A stretch of DNA of 40,310 nt from Lachnospiraceae bacterium (GTDB lineage: Bacteria; Bacillota; Clostridia; Lachnospirales; Lachnospiraceae). The notes beneath the pieces are model-generated. The model did not search any database. It saw only the letters and a program-made list of their open reading frames with translations, and was not told where the DNA came from. Where the stretch lies: NCBI GenBank assembly GCA_017532145.1, contig JAFXJR010000064.1:1-40310 (forward strand). Direction: 5' to 3'. Positions 8,872 to 15,925 of the stretch are shown one piece after another; the first letter of the stretch is position 1, and every line of letters begins with the position of its first letter. Position numbers and translations under genes: made by a program.

Positions 8872-9050
8872 AAGAATGTGATCACTATCCGAAAACCAAG
8901 CGTTCCTTCAGCACATAAAATATACAAGGTACAAATGTATAGTATTCTCATTATAGGGCAGGGACTGCCCGAATTAACACCTGTGGAGATAGTAGGTTAC
9001 GAGGTCTGCGAAGCAGGAAGCCCATTGGCTTTAGACAATGGGTAGTTCAC
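8872..9050 (+). mobile_element. Decayed IS200/IS605-type element: tnpB 3' end plus right-end hairpin
   Basis: An open frame from 8872 to TAG at 9043-9045 ends with a typical TnpB tail: GQGLPELTPVEIVG followed by EVCEAGSPLALDNG. The stop is embedded in the element's terminal hairpin (CCCATTG 9021-9027 with CAATGGG 9036-9042), followed by TAGTTCAC. In intact TnpB elements this part is also the 3' end of the guide (omega) RNA scaffold. Everything upstream of the last about 57 codons is gone: no nuclease core and no tnpA. It is on the opposite strand to the phosphatase gene and ends about 105 bp from its start. Confidence 0.8.
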
Positions 9051-9996
9051 AGGATTTTTCCCAGAAAATAAAAGAATCGCTTAAACATTCTGGATTATCC
9101 TTATAAAAATGTAAAATCATCTGAAAACCTGCTGCCGACCGACAGCTAAAGAATTTTTTATCGTAAAATATGATATGTAATATAGATTATACGATAAACA
9201 GGACAAAGTTGCAACTAGACAAACTGCACAAATTTGTCCTAATTGTATCTTTGTCCTGCTTTCTGCAAAAAACTTCTTTTCTCTATGATTTACTGCTTAT
9301 CTTCTTTCTTTTTTCCAGAAAATATTTCTAAAGCTCAGATATATCTCTTGCATACCAATTTTTTCTACTTTCGTTACTTTCACGCTTATATCTATACAAT
9401 ATTACGTTGTAGTTTGAATAGCTTTAGGGTTTTCCAGCAATTCAAGTAGTATTGGGCGTTGTAGATTACGCCGCTACATACACATTTCCGTATATGCTGA
9501 CTATATTCGACCACTAACTCATGACTAAAGTCACAAGTGTGCGTGGTCGTTTCTAATCAAATCTTCTCTCTGGGAAATCCAGTTAAAATTAGGAGTACAC
9601 TCAAGTAATTGGATATCATATACTTGATAATCTGATGGATATTCGTCAGCAAATTTTTTTAACGTATATCGCATTGCTGGAAATTCATCCTTTTGACAAC
9701 ATGCTAAACAGTATATAAAGAATCAGGCGTATAATTTACCTCTCCCTAATTTACGATATGAACAATATCTGCTGTAATCCGATTCGTCACACTATAATGA
9801 TTAATTGCCTTTTCCACTACAAATTCCCCCTTATCATAAAATGTATAATTCATTACCTAAAACGTTTTCACTACTCATAGCTATTCCTACTAAGCACAGG
9901 CTGTGCTGACATCATCTATGTCTACACAACCTGTATTTACACTCAGCCTACCGGAATGTGTACTTCCTTCATTAGATTAAGTCTTTCACCATCCTC
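9049..9996. other. Gene-free stretch of transposon and gene remnants
   Basis: About 950 bp without an intact gene. It holds a promoter with two inverted repeats (9158-9258). It also has a hairpin at 9508-9547 reading on the minus strand with GACTTTAGTC at its tip, like IS605 right ends. A minus-strand open fragment of about 60 codons includes CCQKDEFPAMRYTLKKFADE and ends near 9538. A second minus-strand fragment of 35 codons starts MNYTFYDKGEFVVEKAINHY (near 9853) and includes NRITADIVHIV. A dyad AGCACAGGCTGTGCT lies near 9895-9909. I do not recognise the fragments. The impression is of repeated insertion and deletion. Confidence 0.6.
9158..9258 (-). promoter_or_regulatory. SigmaA-type promoter embedded in two inverted repeats
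   Basis: Read on the minus strand: -35 TTGCAA (9209-9214), 17-nt spacer, -10 TATAAT (9186-9191). An inverted repeat with arms TTATCGTA/TACGATAA (9158-9165 and 9190-9197) covers the -10 and start region. A second with perfect 10-bp arms CAGGACAAAG/CTTTGTCCTG (9199-9208 and 9249-9258) lies next to the -35 and has an extra GGACAAA-like motif inside. This is the architecture of a repressor- or activator-controlled promoter. It points toward the phosphatase/kinase genes about 400 bp away, antisense to the tnpB remnant. No regulator gene is nearby. Confidence 0.6.
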
Positions 9997-11055
9997 TTAA
10001 CCAGTAAAGATTCTGGAAATATCATTAAACAGCACCACTACCATCAACAGCATCAGTACCACCATACCTGCCAGATGTACCATTCCCTCTTTTTCCGGTG
10101 GAATCGGCTTCCCTCTAATAGCTTCCACTACTAAAAATACCAGCCGTCCTCCATCTAAAGCAGGAAAGGGCAGAAGGTTGATAATTCCCAAATTGACAGA
10201 CAATAGAATCGCAATATTCATCATAGAGAAAATAATGGAGCTGATTCCATAGGGCTTTGCATCCTCATAGGTATCCCCTACCAGCTGGGCAATACCTACA
10301 GGACCTGCTACATCATCCTTGCTCACCTGACCAGTGACCAGCATTCCTAAGCTTTTAAAGGTAGCCTCCACCAGATACTCCAATTCATAGAAGCTGTATT
10401 GAAACACCTCCAGAGGATTGCACCGAAAATACTCCATAACCCCCATAAACCCAATATAATAGCGTCCGGCTTGACTGTCATAAATGGGGGTAAGCAGGGC
10501 TGTGCCTTTTTCTTCTCCCCGGATATACTCAATCTCCAGCAGTTCTCCCTTACTTAGAGAAGAAAGCAACAGTACCTCTTTTCCCAGATGGATACTGTCT
10601 CCATTAATTCTGGTAATTCTGTCTCCACTTTGTAATCCTGCTGCTTCAGCAGCACTTCCTTCTACTACCTGCTGCACAATAGGACGTTCTGAGCCAGTAA
10701 AAGCCACCACAATCAAGGACAGGACATAAGCCAGCAAAAAGTTAAAGAGAGGACCTGCTACTACAGCCGATATTCTGGCTCCTACACTGGCATCAGTAAA
10801 AGAACCCTCTCCTGCTCTTCCCTCCTCAGAGGATACTCCATCCTCGCCTTCAAACATACAAGCTCCTCCCAGAGGAAGGGCTTTTAGACTATATTTTGTT
10901 TCTCCCTTCTGAAAAGAAAAAAGTGTGGGTCCCATCCCTACAGCAAACTCCAACACACGGATACCATTCTTTTTCGCCAATAAAAAGTGGCCAAACTCAT
11001 GAGATATAACGATTAATCCAAAAATTAATACAAATAAAATAATTGAAACTATCAA
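9997..11055 (-). CDS. rseP: Site-2 protease RseP-like zinc metalloprotease (M50) with PDZ domain
   Basis: An intramembrane protease that cuts anti-sigma factors or signal-peptide remnants in the cell membrane. The 352 aa show HEFGHF in the first membrane helix (about residue 19), a GVGP-like loop, one PDZ domain (about 125-200), and the second metal-site segment NLLPFPALDGGRL (about 295) between C-terminal helices. The start is TTG at 11053-11055; it overlaps the dxr stop as TTGA, so translation is probably coupled. This dxr-rseP pairing is standard in Clostridia. Downstream the usual ispG neighbour is displaced by the remnant region and the phosphatase/kinase genes. Confidence 0.96.
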   Translation of the reverse strand: MIVSIILFVLIFGLIVISHEFGHFLLAKKNGIRVLEFAVGMGPTLFSFQKGETKYSLKALPLGGACMFEGEDGVSSEEGRAGEGSFTDASVGARISAVVAGPLFNFLLAYVLSLIVVAFTGSERPIVQQVVEGSAAEAAGLQSGDRITRINGDSIHLGKEVLLLSSLSKGELLEIEYIRGEEKGTALLTPIYDSQAGRYYIGFMGVMEYFRCNPLEVFQYSFYELEYLVEATFKSLGMLVTGQVSKDDVAGPVGIAQLVGDTYEDAKPYGISSIIFSMMNIAILLSVNLGIINLLPFPALDGGRLVFLVVEAIRGKPIPPEKEGMVHLAGMVVLMLLMVVVLFNDISRIFTG

Positions 11056-12197
11056 CTTACCACCCGTCTGATAAACTCATAGGCTTCCTGCTCCGTTTGA
11101 AGAATCTCCTCCACGCTGGGCTTCTCCACCCTTTTGTGGTTATTCATGGATGCTTCAATTAGCTCAGGAATCTGTATGAAGCCTATCTTCCTTTCTAAAA
11201 ACAGACTTACAGCTCTTTCATTGGCTGCATTATAAACTGTAGGCATGCTTCCGCCCTGCCTGGCTGCCGCAAAAGCCAGCTCCAATCCCTGAAAAACCTT
11301 TCTGTCCGGCTTTTCAAAGGTGAGACTGCCCAGCTTGAAAAAATCCAGCCGCTCCCCTTCCAGAGGTCTTCTGTCAGGATAAAATAAGGCATAAGCAATG
11401 GGAAGCTTCATATCTGGTGTTCCCATCTGTGCCATAACTGCCCCATCTGCATATTCCACCATGGAATGAATAATACTCTGAGGATGTACCACCACCTCAA
11501 TACTGTCCAGATCCATATCAAAAAGCCAGGCTGCTTCCATTACCTCTAATCCCTTGTTGACCATAGTTGCTGAGTCGATGGTAATCTTTTTACCCATGGC
11601 CCAATTGGGATGCTTTAAGGCATCCTCCACCTGTACTGCTACCAATTCTTCCCTGGTTTTCCCCCGGAAGGGACCTCCTGAGGCAGTAAGGAAAAGCTTT
11701 TGAATCCTCTTTTTATTTTCTCCATTTATCGACTGAAAAATAGCACTATGCTCACTGTCTACGGGCAAAATGGAAACCCCATGCTTTCTGGCCAAAGGCA
11801 TAATAAGATGGCCTGCCGTCACTAAAGTCTCTTTATTAGCCAACGCTATATTTTTACCGCTTTCAATAGCTGCAATCGTAGGTCTTATTCCAATCATACC
11901 CACAAGGGCTGTGACCAATACCTCTGCTTCTTCCATTATGGCAATCTCTAACAGTCCTTCCATTCCACAGCCTATCTTTATCTCAGTGTCTGCCATCCTT
12001 ACCTTCAGTTCTCTGGCCGCTTCCTCACTCCACATTACAGCAATCATCGGCTGAAATTCCCGAATCTGCTGCTCCATCAAAGCAACATTACTGCCTGCTG
12101 CCAGAGCCACTACCTGCAAATCCTTCTGCTTCCTGACAATCTCCAACGTCTGAGTTCCAATGGAACCTGTAGAACCCAAAACTGCGATTTTTTTCAT
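11052..12197 (-). CDS. dxr: 1-deoxy-D-xylulose 5-phosphate reductoisomerase
   Basis: NADPH-dependent conversion of DXP to MEP, the first committed step of the MEP isoprenoid pathway. The chain starts MKKIAVLGSTGSIGTQTLEI (Rossmann fold). Further motifs are ALANKETLVTAG, PVDSEHSAIFQ (metal ligands), TASGGPFRG, HPNWAMGKKITIDSATMVNKGLE and VHPQSIIHSMV. I chose the ATG at 12195-12197 because an AGGA lies 8 nt upstream and the product then begins at the conserved MKKIAVLGS, giving 381 aa. The frame is open 21 codons further upstream, to 12260. Its stop overlaps the rseP start. It supplies the same pathway as ispG and, through UppS, the cell-wall lipid carrier. Confidence 0.97.
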   Translation of the reverse strand: MKKIAVLGSTGSIGTQTLEIVRKQKDLQVVALAAGSNVALMEQQIREFQPMIAVMWSEEAARELKVRMADTEIKIGCGMEGLLEIAIMEEAEVLVTALVGMIGIRPTIAAIESGKNIALANKETLVTAGHLIMPLARKHGVSILPVDSEHSAIFQSINGENKKRIQKLFLTASGGPFRGKTREELVAVQVEDALKHPNWAMGKKITIDSATMVNKGLEVMEAAWLFDMDLDSIEVVVHPQSIIHSMVEYADGAVMAQMGTPDMKLPIAYALFYPDRRPLEGERLDFFKLGSLTFEKPDRKVFQGLELAFAAARQGGSMPTVYNAANERAVSLFLERKIGFIQIPELIEASMNNHKRVEKPSVEEILQTEQEAYEFIRRVVS

Positions 12198-12265
12198 CGT
12201 TACAATCCTGCTCCCTTCTCCATTTCCCATAGAAACACTTTTTCCTCTTATCTCCAACACTTTTC

Positions 12266-13087
12266 CTATTCAATCAGCAGAACTGCCAACGCATAAATCA
12301 TAGGAGCCGTAAAAATTACACTATCAAATCGATCCATAATTCCTCCATGTCCCGGAATCAGATTTCCATAGTCCTTGATTCCATGATTTCTCTTAATTGC
12401 TGAGGCTGCCAAATCTCCAATCTGAGAAACGATTGCCCCCACACTGCTGATGAGTACAAATATCCATATCATATCTTGCTCTGATGACATCTTTTCTGTA
12501 ATAAAATATCCATACAGACCACCTACCACTGCAGAACCTACGATACCACCTATAGCACCCTCTATGGACTTTTTCGGACTGAGATTGGGTGTCAGTTTAT
12601 GCTTTCCTATCTTAATTCCTGTCAGATAGGCACAGCTGTCACAGATCCAGGAGCTAATAAAAATCATCCATACAATGTAGATTCCACGCTCCATCTGTCG
12701 GGTCTGCAAGATAAAAGAAATCATAACCGGTGCATAGACAAAGCTGAAAAATGCAGCCATTACTTGCTCTGCCCGAAAACGTGGAAAAGTAAAAACGTAG
12801 ACAAACATAGAAGCAATCAATACAAAAAGAACACAAAGGAAGGATAAAACTGCCTCCTCGGCAAAGACTACTGCTCCATAATAGCAGAGGATTCCCAGAT
12901 ATCCAGTTCCTTCTAATGCATTGATATACTTCCCTTCCGTATGGATCCCACAAGCCTTGCTTAATTCTTTGTAAGCTACCATGGAAATAAACAGGAGAAT
13001 GGCAGTCAGCAGATAACCACCGCAAAAAATGGTCACGAGTGCCATGATCACCAAAAAAATGCTGCTTAGCACACGGGTTTTGAACAT
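12266..13087 (-). CDS. cdsA: Phosphatidate cytidylyltransferase (CDP-diglyceride synthase)
   Basis: Makes CDP-diacylglycerol from phosphatidate and CTP in the membrane, the entry to phospholipid synthesis. The 273 aa are highly hydrophobic with about seven or eight membrane segments. The C-terminal family signature runs from SPKKSIEGAIGG through GDLAASAIKRNHGIKDYGN to PGHGGIMDRFDSVIF, which contains the metal- and CTP-binding acidic residues. The start has an AGGAGG-type site in the 12-nt gap after uppS. It lies in the conserved uppS-cdsA-dxr order and ends just before the dxr leader. Confidence 0.97.
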   Translation of the reverse strand: MFKTRVLSSIFLVIMALVTIFCGGYLLTAILLFISMVAYKELSKACGIHTEGKYINALEGTGYLGILCYYGAVVFAEEAVLSFLCVLFVLIASMFVYVFTFPRFRAEQVMAAFFSFVYAPVMISFILQTRQMERGIYIVWMIFISSWICDSCAYLTGIKIGKHKLTPNLSPKKSIEGAIGGIVGSAVVGGLYGYFITEKMSSEQDMIWIFVLISSVGAIVSQIGDLAASAIKRNHGIKDYGNLIPGHGGIMDRFDSVIFTAPMIYALAVLLIE

Positions 13088-13099
13088 AGCTGTCTCCTC

Positions 13100-13819
13100 C
13101 TAATCATTTTTTACCAAACCATATCTTCTATCCCTTTGATTATATGCCTCTATAGCTTTTACCAATTCTTCTTTTGTAAAATCAGGCCAGGGAACCGGCG
13201 TAAAATAAAACTCTGTATAGGCCAGCTGCCAAAGTAAAAAGTTAGATATTCTCTGTTCATTACAGGTTCTAATCAGTAAATCCGGCTCAGGCAATCCATA
13301 AGTATCCAAGCCATTGCTAATTGTTTCCTCTGTAATACTCTCTACCGATCGTTTTCCTTCCTGTACCTCTAAAGCCAGCTGACGACATGCTCTGACCAGT
13401 TCATCCCTGCCACCATAATTCAGTGCAATCTGAAAATGCAGACCATCATTCTCCTTTGTGGCTTCCTCCAGCTCCTGAATCCGGCTTCTAATATCCTCAG
13501 CCAACCCGGATTTATCTCCCAGAATCCTGACGCACATCCGGTTTTTAGACGCTGTCTTTAAACAGGTCTTCAGATAATTACGCAGCAGCTTCATCAATGC
13601 CTCCACTTCATCTTTAGGGCGATTCCAGTTTTCCGTAGAAAAGGCATAAACTGTCAGATATTGTATTCCCAGCTTATAGGCCTCTTCACAGATAACCTCC
13701 ACTGCCTTAGCCCCCTGTACATGCCCATAGTTTCTGGGTAATCCCCGGCTCTTTGCCCATCTTCCATTACCATCCAGAATAATTGCTACATGCTGGGGAA
13801 TCATTCTATTTTCTAGCAT
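13100..13819 (-). CDS. uppS: Undecaprenyl diphosphate synthase (cis-prenyltransferase)
   Basis: Adds isoprenyl units to FPP to make the C55 carrier used for peptidoglycan. The 239 aa show the family motifs HVAIILDGNGRWAKSRG (catalytic Asp16), GHVQGAKAVE, LTVYAFSTENWNRP, ALNYGGRDELV and LPEPDLLIRTCNEQRISNFL followed by YTEFYF. The start ATG at 13817-13819 has GGGAGGA about 8-9 nt upstream. A possible 31-codon ORF overlaps this start. The enzyme links the MEP pathway genes here with cell-wall synthesis. Confidence 0.97.
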   Translation of the reverse strand: MLENRMIPQHVAIILDGNGRWAKSRGLPRNYGHVQGAKAVEVICEEAYKLGIQYLTVYAFSTENWNRPKDEVEALMKLLRNYLKTCLKTASKNRMCVRILGDKSGLAEDIRSRIQELEEATKENDGLHFQIALNYGGRDELVRACRQLALEVQEGKRSVESITEETISNGLDTYGLPEPDLLIRTCNEQRISNFLLWQLAYTEFYFTPVPWPDFTKEELVKAIEAYNQRDRRYGLVKND

Positions 13820-13908
13820 TTTGATGTTCCTCCCGCCACTCCTTCAATACTCACATCATCAAAAGGGACAAAACGACCTGCATCGAATGTCCCTCCTTTT
13901 ATCGCCAC
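13813..13908 (-). CDS. Possible 31-aa small ORF overlapping the uppS start
   Basis: GTG at 13906-13908 has AGGA 7 nt upstream in the frr-uppS gap. The frame (MAIKGGTFDAGRFVPFDDVS and so on) ends in TAG inside the uppS start (ATGCTAG), an arrangement typical of translational coupling. It is short and I recognise no family, so it may be chance. The uppS ribosome binding site lies inside its 3' end. Confidence 0.3.
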   Translation of the reverse strand: MAIKGGTFDAGRFVPFDDVSIEGVAGGTSKC

Positions 13909-13945
13909 AACACAATCCTGTATTATGACTACCCTATTCTCATTC

Positions 13946-14497
13946 CTACACCGTAAGAATTTCCTTGGACTTTTCTTCTACTATCTTATCAATATCCTTG
14001 ATAAACCTATCGGTAATCTTCTGAAGCTTTTCTTCCAGCTGTTTAATCTGATCCTCAGAAACGTCTTCCTTTGCCAGCTTTTTAAAGGCATCATTTCCAT
14101 CCCTTCTGATATTGCGGACAGCGACCTTGCCTTCTTCTCCCTTTTTCTTTACCTCTTTTACCAAATCCTTTCTTCTTTCCTCGGTCAGCTCCGGAAATAC
14201 CAGGCGGATAACTGCACCATCATTGGAGGGAGTAATTCCTAAATCAGAAGCCATAATTGCTTTTTCAATTTCCTTAATCAGCGTCTTCTCCCAGGGTGCA
14301 ATCTGAATCATCCGAGGCTCTGGTACCGTAATATTTCCTACCTGCTGGATAGGAGTGGGAGTTCCATAATAATCCACTCTAATCTTATCCAATACATGGG
14401 GATTGGCTCTCCCTGCTCTGATTGTTGCAAAATCCGATGTCAGAAAATCGAATGCCTTTGTCATCTTCTCCTCATAAACCTTTAATTTTTCATCCAT
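13946..14497 (-). CDS. frr: Ribosome recycling factor
   Basis: Splits post-termination ribosomes together with EF-G in the cytoplasm. The 183 aa have the normal size and the tRNA-like two-domain layout. Domain I begins with the helix MDEKLKVYEEKMTKAFDFL and carries IRAGRANP. The middle domain carries VDYYGTPTPIQQVGNI, PWEKTLIKEIEKAI and LGITPSNDGAVIRLVFPELTEERRK. The C-terminal helix carries RNIRRDGND. It sits 50 bp after pyrH and before uppS, the near-universal order. Confidence 0.98.
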   Translation of the reverse strand: MDEKLKVYEEKMTKAFDFLTSDFATIRAGRANPHVLDKIRVDYYGTPTPIQQVGNITVPEPRMIQIAPWEKTLIKEIEKAIMASDLGITPSNDGAVIRLVFPELTEERRKDLVKEVKKKGEEGKVAVRNIRRDGNDAFKKLAKEDVSEDQIKQLEEKLQKITDRFIKDIDKIVEEKSKEILTV

Positions 14498-14547
14498 TTT
14501 ATCCTTTACTCCTTTCAGATTTTTCCTGAATCTGCCAATATGCTATT

Positions 14548-15240
14548 CTACACGGTTACCTTTGTACCGGTAAATCTGCCATTAACGGTATTTATAATAC
14601 TGTCTTTTTCATCCAAACCAAAGACCCACATAGGCATTCGATTGTCTCTTGCCAGAATGGAGGCTGTCATATCCATTACCTGAAGATTTTTTGCAATTAC
14701 CTCATCAAGGGAAATCTCTGTATATTTCTGTGCCTGTGGATTAGTAGCCGGGTCGGCATCATATACACCATCCACCGCCTTAGCCAAAAGAATCACATCT
14801 GCCTCTACCTCCACAGCTCTCAATACCACACCTGTATCGGTAGAAAAATAAGGATGTCCTGTGCCACCTGCAAAAAATACGATTTTCCCCTGACGGAGAT
14901 ACTGGTCTGCTCTGTCTCTGGAAAAAAGCTCCGTAAAGGAACCGCAGACAAAGGGCGTTAAAATTTCTGTTTCCATCCCCTCCGACCGGAAAATCTCCGA
15001 TACATAAATACAATTCATCACTGTAGCCAGCATACCAATCTGGTCTGCCTTACTTCTGTTGATATGCTCACTGGAACGTCCCCGCCAGAAATTGCCTCCA
15101 CCGATTACGATTCCTACCTGGGTATTTTCAGCCACCTGCTTTACCTGCAGTGCTACCCTTCTCACCGTTTCTTCATCGAAACCGGTCTTCTTATCTCCTG
15201 CCAGGGCCTCGCCACTGAGCTTTAATAATATCCTTTTCAT
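14548..15240 (-). CDS. pyrH: UMP kinase
   Basis: Phosphorylates UMP to UDP with ATP; cytosolic hexamer of the amino acid kinase fold. Motifs: ILLKLSGEAL, VIGGGNFWRGR, ADQIGMLATVMN, FFAGGTGHPYFSTDT, ADVILLAKAVDGVYDADP and MDMTASILARDN. I chose the ATG at 15238-15240 because AAGGTGG lies 5 nt upstream. The frame is open five codons further, to a GTG at 15255, which would place the ribosome binding site inside the coding region. It heads the pyrH-frr-uppS-cdsA-dxr-rseP block. A TACAAT -10-like hexamer lies in the upstream gap. Confidence 0.97.
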   Translation of the reverse strand: MKRILLKLSGEALAGDKKTGFDEETVRRVALQVKQVAENTQVGIVIGGGNFWRGRSSEHINRSKADQIGMLATVMNCIYVSEIFRSEGMETEILTPFVCGSFTELFSRDRADQYLRQGKIVFFAGGTGHPYFSTDTGVVLRAVEVEADVILLAKAVDGVYDADPATNPQAQKYTEISLDEVIAKNLQVMDMTASILARDNRMPMWVFGLDEKDSIINTVNGRFTGTKVTV

Positions 15241-15373
15241 CTTGCCCACCTTCACTATTTGACTGTTTTACAGCCACTCGCTCTGTCCATTGTAACACAT
15301 CTGCTCCTTCCAGAAAAGACAAATTTTATCCAAAGAACCATTACTATATAACCGTTCGTTACTTTTCACACCC

Positions 15374-15412
15374 ACGCCAATCACTACACTGATTGGCATG
15401 GGGTTAATGATA
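15374..15412. repeat. Intergenic hairpin upstream of pyrH
   Basis: Arms ACGCCAATCA and TGATTGGCAT with flanking CCC/GGG give a stem of about 14 bp with G-T pairs around a short loop. It is preceded on the plus strand by GTTACTTTTCACACC, a motif that also opens the repeat at 39728-39822. No T-tract follows, so it is not an obvious terminator. Confidence 0.5.
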
Positions 15413-15449
15413 AAATAAAGTGATAGAACCTGGCTGAGCTGTTCCCTTA

Positions 15450-15806
15450 CTATTCCAGACTCTCAATAGCCTGCCATGCCCTTTGAAAGCGCCGAACAAA
15501 TTCTTCCATCATCTCCTCCAGCCCTTCCTTTTCTTCATACCGAAGCTTTTCTGTCAAAGGCTGTAAAGCCTCCATAGGGCCAGTAATCGCCAGATTAGCC
15601 AGCAGCCCCTTTAACGTATGTGCATGTCCAAAGGCTTTCTGGTAATCCTTACTTTTCATGGCTGCCTCCAGTTCTTCATAGCTTTTATCCTCCAGAAACC
15701 TTTTCAGGAACCGAAAATACATTTCATCTTTCTGTAAAAAACGCTCCATACCGCGACTGACATCCAGTCCGCCTTCTGTCAACCTCTCCCTTTGTTCTTC
15801 TGTCAT
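15450..15806 (-). CDS. Histidine phosphotransfer (HPt) domain protein
   Basis: A stand-alone 118-aa HPt four-helix bundle that would relay phosphate between a hybrid sensor kinase and a response regulator. The phospho-accepting site is clear: AFGHAHTLKGLLANL, with His63 in the canonical H-T-L-K-G. No kinase or regulator is adjacent. PhoR/PhoB of this window form a simple two-component pair and do not need it. Partners must lie elsewhere. It is flanked by the pyrH hairpin on one side and the ATPase terminator on the other, so it is probably a single-gene unit. Confidence 0.9.
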   Translation of the reverse strand: MTEEQRERLTEGGLDVSRGMERFLQKDEMYFRFLKRFLEDKSYEELEAAMKSKDYQKAFGHAHTLKGLLANLAITGPMEALQPLTEKLRYEEKEGLEEMMEEFVRRFQRAWQAIESLE

Positions 15807-15882
15807 CCACTTTCACCCCTTCTTTCTTTTCCTATTGTAACAGAGATAGAAAGAAAATGACAGTCTTCCTGCTAAAGATATA

Positions 15883-15922
15883 AAAAAAGATCATCTCTGT
15901 TTTTTCAGAAATGATCTTTCTG
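15883..15922 (-). terminator. Rho-independent terminator of the metal ATPase operon
   Basis: Read on the minus strand just after the ATPase stop: AAAGATCATTTCTG, a loop of about six A, then CAGAGATGATCTTT followed by a T-tract. Confidence 0.8.
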
Positions 15923-15925
15923 TTT

